Of a stretch of DNA of 64,000 nt, positions 57,759 through 64,000 are shown piece after piece (within the stretch, counting starts at the first letter, position 1; each line of letters begins with the position of its first letter). The stretch lies in assembly GCF_014204535.1 (NCBI RefSeq), contig NZ_JACHLR010000002.1:1-64000 (forward strand), in the 5' to 3' direction. Below the pieces are notes generated by a model, which saw only the letters and a program-made list of their open reading frames with translations, ran no database searches and was not told the DNA's origin. This DNA is from Novosphingobium chloroacetimidivorans (lineage in GTDB: Bacteria > Pseudomonadota > Alphaproteobacteria > Sphingomonadales > Sphingomonadaceae). A program made the translations under genes and the position numbers.

Positions 57759-59087
57759 ATGAAGATCGCCGCTCCCGCTTCGCAGTCCTCGGGCAAGGAC
57801 CGGCTGCTCTACATCGCCGGTTTCGCCTTCTTCACGATGATCCTGCTCGCGCCCGCCATGGTCGTGCGCGAAGTGGCGGCGGGCGACATCAGCGGCTCGG
57901 GAGAGGGCAGCGCGGTGCGCCAGATCGGCTACGTGGCGATCCTGGCGTTCTCGATCTTCGCGGCAATGAAGCAGGGGCCGGGCGCGAAGGCGCTGATCAT
58001 GCCCTGGCCCTTACTGCTGGCGCTAGCGTGGTGCTGGCTCAGCCTCAGCTGGGCGATCAACCCCGGCGTCGCCATCCGGCGCCTGGTGCTGATGACCATC
58101 GTGGTGTGGAATACCTTCATCGTGATGCAGGCGGCAGGATACGAACGCACGATCAAGATCCTGCGCATCCTGTTCGTGACCGTGCTGATCGCCGGCTACC
58201 TGGTGGTGGTCGCCTATCCGCAGATGGGTGTGCACATGATGCTGGATGGCGACATCCAGCTGACGGTGGTGGGCAACTGGCGCGGGCTGATGGGGCACAA
58301 GAACATCGCCGGCGCCGCCTGCGCGATGACCATCCTGCTGTTCCTCTACGACGCCAAGCAGATCAAGTCATGGATCCGCTGGGCCGTGATCGCCGCAGCC
58401 GCCTTCTTCCTGTTCAAGGCGCAGTCGAAGACCTCGGCCGGCATGCTGGGCATCGCCCTCCTGTGCGGCTGGATCTTCCAGCGCTACGACGAGCGCATCC
58501 GCAGCTTCGCCATTCCGATGATCATGTTCCTGACCGCAGCCGGGTGGTTCTTCTACAGCACCTACCAGAGCTTCGTGCTGGAGAACCTGCTGAACCCCAA
58601 GTTCTTCACCGGGCGCGGGTTCATCTGGGACGCGATGATCCGCTATTCCAGCGAGCATATCCTGCTGGGCTCGGGCTATGGCTCGTTCTGGGATGCAGGG
58701 CAGGACAGCCCGATCTACGATTATGGCCAGGGCTTCGTGAAGACCGCGGGTTCGGGCCACAACGGCTACCTCGATCTGCTGGTCTCGGTCGGTCTTCCAG
58801 GCCTGGTGCTGGTGGTCTTCGCCGCGGTGATCTGGCCGGCGTGGAAGCTGCTGTCCAGCCGCATCACGCCCCAGCGCGGCGCGCTCGCGGTGGCCATGCT
58901 GCTGTTCTGCATGGGCCACAACGTCACCGAATCGAGCCTGCTGGAGCGCGATACACTGATCGGCGTGATGATGATGATCGCCGTCGCCATTGCCCAGAAC
59001 TGGGAGCAGGTCGGCACCGTGACGCGCAAGATGAGCGGCGCCGACATCTTCGCCGCCCTGTCGCAACGCCGCCGCGAGGCGACCTGA
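57759..59087 (+). CDS. O-antigen ligase family / ExoQ-like protein
   Basis: A 442-residue inner-membrane protein with about 11 membrane segments and a large periplasmic loop after about residue 270. Wzy_C-type traits include a PLLLALAWCWLSLSWAINPG membrane region, RGFIWDAMIR, and SGHNGYLDLLVSVGLPGL. It would polymerise or ligate surface polysaccharide. First gene of the polysaccharide cluster. Confidence 0.9.
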   Translation: MKIAAPASQSSGKDRLLYIAGFAFFTMILLAPAMVVREVAAGDISGSGEGSAVRQIGYVAILAFSIFAAMKQGPGAKALIMPWPLLLALAWCWLSLSWAINPGVAIRRLVLMTIVVWNTFIVMQAAGYERTIKILRILFVTVLIAGYLVVVAYPQMGVHMMLDGDIQLTVVGNWRGLMGHKNIAGAACAMTILLFLYDAKQIKSWIRWAVIAAAAFFLFKAQSKTSAGMLGIALLCGWIFQRYDERIRSFAIPMIMFLTAAGWFFYSTYQSFVLENLLNPKFFTGRGFIWDAMIRYSSEHILLGSGYGSFWDAGQDSPIYDYGQGFVKTAGSGHNGYLDLLVSVGLPGLVLVVFAAVIWPAWKLLSSRITPQRGALAVAMLLFCMGHNVTESSLLERDTLIGVMMMIAVAIAQNWEQVGTVTRKMSGADIFAALSQRRREAT

Positions 59088-59184
59088 CGGCGCGGCGGCG
59101 GGTGCTTGTGGCCGTGAAGGCCGTCAATTATTGCAAGGCGTCCGTAATTCCGGACATCGGCAACTGGTCCGGGCAGGGGCAGCC

Positions 59185-60684
59185 ATGATCGCCATTCCTT
59201 CGAGCACCCGCGAGGCGATACGCGCGTTTGCCGCGCCGCGTGTGCTCGCCTTGCTGCTGGCCGGCATCGCCTTGCTCCACCTGCTGCTGTCCTGGTCGGG
59301 CGGCCTCAGCAACGATGCCAGCATGCAGTGGGCCCAAATCGCCGCCAACCGGCTGAACGACTGGCATCCCCCGGCGATGACGCGGCTGTGGCAGGCACTC
59401 GGCGTGTTCGGTCCGGGGCCGGTGCCGCTGCTGGTCCTCTCGATCCTGCTCTACTGGTCGGGCGTAGCGGTGCTGGCCCTGACGCTGGCGCGCCTCGGTC
59501 GGTCCGGCGCAGCGCTGGCAGCCATCGCGGTCGGCGTGATCGCCGCGGCGGTGTGGTTCGATCCCATCGGCAAGGACAGCCTGCTGACCTCGTTCTTCCT
59601 GCTCGGCTATGGCCTGCTGTTGCGCGCTCGCAGCGGTGGCGGGGTGCGGCACGGACTGATCGCGGGCGGCGTGCTGCTGATCGTGTGCGGCGTGCTGATG
59701 CGCCACAATGCCGCCTTCGCCGCCGGCCCCGCGCTCATCCTTGCCTTCGCGCCGCAGCTGCTGCGCCGCTTGTGGCTGAGCCTGCTCATTTCAGCGGCGG
59801 TCACCGCGTTGCTGGCCGTGGGCGTCCAGCTCTCCAGCCGCCATGTGTTCGGGGCCGAACCCTCGCGCGTGGAAGATTCGCTGCTGCTGTTCGATCTGCT
59901 GGGCATAGCCCATGGCGCCGACGATCCGGCGGTGTTCGGACCCGCCAGCCGCATCTCCCGCAACGATGTCGCGCGCTGCTATTCGCCGGTCATGTGGGAC
60001 ACCATGGCGCCATGGGGCCGCTGCGCGTGGTTCCCGGCCAAGGCGGGCGCGCGGCTGCTCGACCAGCGCGAGATCATCGCCGGGCAAGTGCCGCCCCCTT
60101 CGGACTTCAAGGCGCGCTGGATCGCCGCCGTCGTTCGCCACCCGCTCGCCTACGTCGTGCACCGCACCCGGCACATGAATGCAGAGCTGCTGCTGTTCAC
60201 CTCGACCAAGCCGCGCAACGGCATCGTTCCGGTCACCCCCGCCGAACTCGGCGCGCCGCCACGCGAGAGCCTGCCGCGCCTCACCGCCAAGTACACGCTG
60301 GGGGTGGTGTTCATCCCGGCGGTGGTGGTCGCCACGGCGATCGGTGCGTTCGCGATCCTGTTCGCGCGCACGCGCCGCCGCGATCCGCTCGATCCGCTCG
60401 CCTGGACCGCGCTGTCGATGAGCGCTGCGGGGCTGCTCTATGCCGGGTCCTACGCGATCGTGGGCGTCGCCACCGCGCCGCGCTATTTCCTGCTGACAGC
60501 CGCCCTGTCCGGAGTGGCGCTCGCCGCAGCACTGTCGGACGAGGGCCTGCGGGCCATGTTACGAGAGCGGAGGGGGCTCACGCTGCTGTGCCTCGCGCTG
60601 CCGCTGCTTGCCATCGCGGGCGCCGAGATCGGCCGGGTCTTCGTGCCGATCCCGCCCTCGACGCTGCTGCTGCCCGAGAACTGA
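59185..60684 (+). CDS. Polytopic membrane protein, polysaccharide cluster
   Basis: A 499-residue protein with about 11 membrane segments, an early acidic loop and WHPPAMTRLWQALG, and a central periplasmic loop with RNDVARCYSPVMWD. It has a topology like GT-C or EpsG-like membrane glycosyltransferases, but no decisive motif. The start at 59185 is preferred over the upstream frame. Confidence 0.7.
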   Translation: MIAIPSSTREAIRAFAAPRVLALLLAGIALLHLLLSWSGGLSNDASMQWAQIAANRLNDWHPPAMTRLWQALGVFGPGPVPLLVLSILLYWSGVAVLALTLARLGRSGAALAAIAVGVIAAAVWFDPIGKDSLLTSFFLLGYGLLLRARSGGGVRHGLIAGGVLLIVCGVLMRHNAAFAAGPALILAFAPQLLRRLWLSLLISAAVTALLAVGVQLSSRHVFGAEPSRVEDSLLLFDLLGIAHGADDPAVFGPASRISRNDVARCYSPVMWDTMAPWGRCAWFPAKAGARLLDQREIIAGQVPPPSDFKARWIAAVVRHPLAYVVHRTRHMNAELLLFTSTKPRNGIVPVTPAELGAPPRESLPRLTAKYTLGVVFIPAVVVATAIGAFAILFARTRRRDPLDPLAWTALSMSAAGLLYAGSYAIVGVATAPRYFLLTAALSGVALAAALSDEGLRAMLRERRGLTLLCLALPLLAIAGAEIGRVFVPIPPSTLLLPEN

Positions 60685-60692
60685 CGGCGCGC

Positions 60693-62633
60693 TCAGTCGG
60701 CGATAGCGCGGCGGATCGCCTCGGCGACCGGCTGCGCGGCGAGCGGGGTCAGGTGCGAGTGGTCGATGTGGCGCGGGCCCCCATCGGCGGTGAACAGCAG
60801 GCAGCGGCCTTGCGGGCACTCGATCGCGAAGTGCGAGACGTAGCGGGCGCCCGCTTCGCTCGCGACCTTGCGCAACGTCCGGTCGAGCGGAGCGCGATCG
60901 GCCAGGCGCACTTGCTCCATCCGCGTAAAATCATGCGCCAGCATCGAGCGGGCGAGCAGGTCCGGCACGTCGGCGTCGTACTCCACCACCGGCCCGACGA
61001 CGATCACCCGCCTGGCGCCGCGGGCGCGAAGCGCGCGCACCGTGTCGGCGAGCAGCGGGGCATCGCTTGCGAACCAGCGGCCGGCGAGCACCACGGCGCT
61101 GATCCGCGCCAGGTCTGCATGCTTCAGCGCTTGCAGCGTCAGCGTCCGGCAGCTCGCGAGGCCGCGACCCTCCAGTACCGGGCGGCATCCCGCGGCGGTC
61201 GCCTGCATCAGGTGCGCCGGCGCGATCGCGCGGGACAAGGCTTGCGACAGCTGCGCGGCGTGGCTGTCACCGACGAGAAGGACGTTGTCGCGACCGGCTT
61301 CCGGAAGCAGGCAGGCAGGGTCGTTCGGGCGATGCGTGGGCAGCGCGAAGCAGCGATCGGTGGCATATTGCGCGCGGCCGGCGGGCGTCTTGTCGAAGCG
61401 CAGGTAACCTGCGACGCGCGCGACTTCAGGCGGGAGAGGGCGGATGCGCTCGGCCTGCGCAGCGATCAGCAGCCCGGCTGCCGCGACGACGCCGAGCGTC
61501 AGCACGGCCCAGGCATGGGGCAGGAGCCCGGTGCCCGATCGCCAGCGCCGCAACGCGGGCCGCTCGACCAGCAGATAGGACGCGATCGCCGCCGCGAAAC
61601 ACAGCGGCAGCAGCACCAGCGCGTCTTGGATGGTCAGCACCTCGGACCGGCCTTGCAGGTAGAGCGCGATGATCGGGCGGTGCCACAAGTAGAGCGAGTA
61701 TGAGATCAGCCCGATCCAGCGCAGCGGCGTCCAGCTCAGCACCCGGGCGACCACGGTGCCGGGCGAATAGGCGATCAGCATCAAGGCGGAGCCGGCCACC
61801 GGCAGCGCGAAGGGCACGGGGAAGGGCCAGCTCGGCTTGATCGCCACCACGCAGGCGAGAATCGCCAGGAGCCCGAACCACGAGAGCACCGCCGCCCAGC
61901 GCCGTGACACTCGGGGGTAGGCGCCCAGCGCCACCAGCGCTCCGGCCAGCAGCTCCCAGACGCGCGCGGGCAGCAGGTAGAAGCCCGCGGCCGGATCGGT
62001 CATGGCGAAGTAACCGCCTACCGCGAGCGAAGCCACAGACAGCGCCGCCAACAGGACGACGAGCCTCTCTCGCGAGAGCTTGCGCGTGGCCATCAGCAGC
62101 AGCGGGTAGAGCACGTAGAACTGCTCTTCCACCGCCAGGGACCACGTGTGGACCAGGGGCGTCAGGTCCGAGTAGAAGTAGTCGACGGTCGCATAGAAGT
62201 AGATGTTCGAGCCGAACGCGGCCGTCGCGGCGGCGCTGCGCCCCAGGTCGCGCAAGGGGATGGGCAGCAGGATCGCGCAGCCCAGTGCCAGCACCACCGC
62301 GATCATCAGCACCAGCGCAGGCAGGATGCGCACGATACGTCGCCGGTAGAACCGCGCGAGCGAGAAGCTGCCGCCCGCGATCTCGGAATGGATGATCGCG
62401 GTGATCAGGTAGCCGGAGATGACGAAGAACACGTCGACACCCACGAAGCCGCCACGCAGGCCCGGAACGCCGCAGTGCAGCAGGAGGATCGGCAGGATCG
62501 CGAAAGAGCGCAAGCCGTCGATCTCGGGGCGGTGCTGCAGCGACGGCCGATGCTCTCGGGCAAGCTGCTCACGGGCAAGATGCACACGGGCAGGGCCACC
62601 GGCAGGCGGGTGATCGGCAGCCGGGTCCTGCAT
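60693..62633 (-). CDS. OatA-like acyltransferase with SGNH domain
   Basis: A 646-residue enzyme. An N-terminal acyltransferase-3 domain (about 30-390) starts PEIDGLRSFAILPILLLHCG, with His in LVHTWSLAVEEQFYVLYP and about ten membrane segments. A C-terminal periplasmic SGNH domain has the serine block VLLVGDSHAAQLSQ and the DHSHLT end. It would O-acetylate surface glycan. ATG 62633 is preferred to 62705. Confidence 0.92.
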   Translation of the reverse strand: MQDPAADHPPAGGPARVHLAREQLAREHRPSLQHRPEIDGLRSFAILPILLLHCGVPGLRGGFVGVDVFFVISGYLITAIIHSEIAGGSFSLARFYRRRIVRILPALVLMIAVVLALGCAILLPIPLRDLGRSAAATAAFGSNIYFYATVDYFYSDLTPLVHTWSLAVEEQFYVLYPLLLMATRKLSRERLVVLLAALSVASLAVGGYFAMTDPAAGFYLLPARVWELLAGALVALGAYPRVSRRWAAVLSWFGLLAILACVVAIKPSWPFPVPFALPVAGSALMLIAYSPGTVVARVLSWTPLRWIGLISYSLYLWHRPIIALYLQGRSEVLTIQDALVLLPLCFAAAIASYLLVERPALRRWRSGTGLLPHAWAVLTLGVVAAAGLLIAAQAERIRPLPPEVARVAGYLRFDKTPAGRAQYATDRCFALPTHRPNDPACLLPEAGRDNVLLVGDSHAAQLSQALSRAIAPAHLMQATAAGCRPVLEGRGLASCRTLTLQALKHADLARISAVVLAGRWFASDAPLLADTVRALRARGARRVIVVGPVVEYDADVPDLLARSMLAHDFTRMEQVRLADRAPLDRTLRKVASEAGARYVSHFAIECPQGRCLLFTADGGPRHIDHSHLTPLAAQPVAEAIRRAIAD

Positions 62634-62705
62634 GGCACTCCTTCGCGTGGTACCCGCAGGCCTTGCGCGCCCGCGGTGTGTGGCTTGGGCAGGCGGGCCC
62701 CGCAA

Positions 62706-62866
62706 GCAGCGCCCGGCGACGATGTGTTCGGCAGCGGGACACCTGAACGCTCGGGTTTGCTTCCCCCCGCTCGGCCCCGGTCCCGACCCTCGACGCCACG
62801 TAATTGCACTGATAGACGCTTGGCAAGTGCGGCGGGGGCGCTTCGCACGTGCAACGCGAAGGATCG
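62706..62866. other. Divergent promoter gap of the polysaccharide cluster
   Basis: The gap between the leftward acyltransferase gene and the rightward glycosyltransferase gene must hold the promoter(s) of both. No clear -35/-10 pair was assigned. Confidence 0.4.
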
Positions 62867-64000
62867 GTGTTGTCCAAGGCAGCAGTCAATGCGGCGACCG
62901 AGCCCGATCCGCTCGCGGCGACGCCGGCCAGCATTGGCAGTCGCCGGCCGCGCGTCATGCAGGTCGTGACCAAGCTGGACCTCGGCGGCGCGGAGAGCGT
63001 GGCGGTGGATCTGGTCGGAGCACTGCACGAAAGCGTCGACTTCGCCATGTTCGCGGTCTTCGCGCTCGATGCGCCGACCCGGGTCGGCCGCGACATGGCC
63101 AGGCGACTTGCAGGGTGGAACGTTCCGGTCTTCACCGGCACCGCCGGGCACTTCAAGAAAGGGGGCGCACTGGTTGCCGCCTGGCGCCTCGCGAAGGCGG
63201 TGCGGCGTTTCCGGGCCGATGTCGTCCACCTGCACACCGAAGTGCCCGAGTTGACGTGCGCCATCGCCACCGTGCTGTCGCCGCGCCTTGCTCGCGTGCA
63301 GGTGTTGCGCACCGTGCACAATTGCGAGCTCTGGATCGCCTGGGGCAAAGTGGGGCGCTGGGTGACGCAGCGCCTCGCGCGGGGGAGTGCCATCGCCGTG
63401 TCGCTGGCCGCCGCACAAGCCGACGCCGCCATTCCGACGCGGATGCCTCGCGCGCCCGCTCCGGTCGTCTACAATGGCGTCGCCCCGCCGCCGATCGCCC
63501 CGCCCCGAACCCGGGGACCCTATCGCCTGCTGTTCGCGGCGCGGCTGGTTCCCGCCAAGGGTTCCGACCTCCTGCCACGGATCCTGCACGCCGCGCATGC
63601 ACGGACGGCGAGGCGCGATGTCGAGGTGACGATTGCGGGGACGGGGCCGCAGGAGGCGCAACTGGGCGAGGCGCTGCACGGCGTGGCGCCCGGCTGGACG
63701 GTGCGCATGGTGCCGCCGATCGAGCAACTCGGGGCGCATCTGGGCGAATGGGACGGCGTGCTGATGCCCTCGCGCTTCGAAGGCCTGGGCCTGCTGGCGA
63801 TCGAGGCATTCATGGCCGGCGTTCCGCTTGCGGCCACCGATGCGCCGGGTCTCTCCGAAGTGCTACCGCAAGACTATCCTTACTGCGCTCAGGTCGACGA
63901 TGCGGAAGCGCTCGGTGCGGTGGTGGCGCGGATGATCGACGACCCGGCAGGCGCGCGGTCGCATGTCGCACCTTTACGCGCGGCGATGATCGCGCGCTTC
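62867..64000 (+). CDS. GT-B glycosyltransferase, truncated by the window
   Basis: At least 378 residues, open to the window end. GTG 62867 or TTG 62870 is the start: GAAGGA at 62858-62863 fits the latter better by spacing. The N-terminal Rossmann part has VMQVVTKLDLGGAESVAVDL; the C-terminal donor-binding part has LLFAARLVPAKGSDLLP and EGLGLLAIEAFMAG (the E-x7-E type motif). It resembles GT4-type enzymes of polysaccharide synthesis. Confidence 0.92.
   Translation, partial: MLSKAAVNAATEPDPLAATPASIGSRRPRVMQVVTKLDLGGAESVAVDLVGALHESVDFAMFAVFALDAPTRVGRDMARRLAGWNVPVFTGTAGHFKKGGALVAAWRLAKAVRRFRADVVHLHTEVPELTCAIATVLSPRLARVQVLRTVHNCELWIAWGKVGRWVTQRLARGSAIAVSLAAAQADAAIPTRMPRAPAPVVYNGVAPPPIAPPRTRGPYRLLFAARLVPAKGSDLLPRILHAAHARTARRDVEVTIAGTGPQEAQLGEALHGVAPGWTVRMVPPIEQLGAHLGEWDGVLMPSRFEGLGLLAIEAFMAGVPLAATDAPGLSEVLPQDYPYCAQVDDAEALGAVVARMIDDPAGARSHVAPLRAAMIARF

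Noticed and set aside
59328-61703. 791-residue plus-strand open frame
   Set aside because: It spans two real genes on opposite strands in a shadow frame and is dominated by Arg/Gly/Ala.

Overview
The window is high-GC alphaproteobacterial DNA, most likely from a sphingomonad (Sphingomonadaceae/Erythrobacteraceae, Novosphingobium-like). Pointers are a UPF0262 gene, the circularly permuted ATP-grasp / alpha-E / transglutaminase / Anbu gene set, a PEP-CTERM protein, DUF4136 proteins, and several families of short dispersed inverted repeats between host genes. The genus is an inference.

Positions 133 to about 39520 are one complete-looking siphovirus prophage integrated in a tRNA-Cys gene. A perfect 46-bp direct repeat (133-178 and 39475-39520) bounds it. 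The right copy lies in the intact tRNA-Cys (39475-39548, minus strand); the left copy is the displaced 3' half of the original tRNA. The repeat spacing is 39,342 bp.

Prophage layout from the left: an orphan gene of unknown function (278-1186), then a leftward integrase and regulator pair (1234-3541). A divergent control region with a 35-bp symmetric palindrome (3627-3661) follows, then a rightward early operon (3686-11497) with a small HTH protein, two ParB-like proteins, a CHC2/Toprim primase and a DUF3987 protein. A leftward membrane protein (11536-12414) sits between early and late genes. The HK97-type packaging and head genes run from 12828 to 20807 (HNH nuclease, small and large terminase, portal, protease, capsid, connectors). 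Tail genes run from 20809 to 29262 and include a tail assembly chaperone pair joined by a -1 frameshift at a GGGAAAC site. A leftward lipoprotein gene is embedded among them. Beyond the tail lies an accessory region (29580-39273): an unusual protein alternating HTH and zinc-knuckle modules with a sigma-like C-terminus, several very small genes, a thermonuclease-like protein, a secreted coiled-coil protein, a DUF4747 gene coupled to a membrane protein gene, another membrane-anchored protein, an inverted-repeat cluster, and a three-gene operon ending at a terminator before the attachment site. No endolysin, holin or classical CI repressor was recognised.

From 39549 to 64000 the DNA is host chromosome. 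A class A beta-lactamase-like gene is followed by dnaB with a downstream SDR-like gene, UPF0262, a GH25-like protein, cytidine deaminase, a TonB-like protein, an M14 carboxypeptidase, two DUF4136 proteins, bL36, a HAD hydrolase, a decayed gene behind a TetR-type palindrome, a PEP-CTERM protein, an L,D-transpeptidase and a CAP-domain protein. The ATP-grasp/alpha-E/transglutaminase/Anbu cluster follows. The last 6 kb (57759-64000) is a surface-polysaccharide cluster: O-antigen ligase-like protein, polytopic membrane protein, OatA-type acyltransferase, and a GT-B glycosyltransferase cut by the window end.
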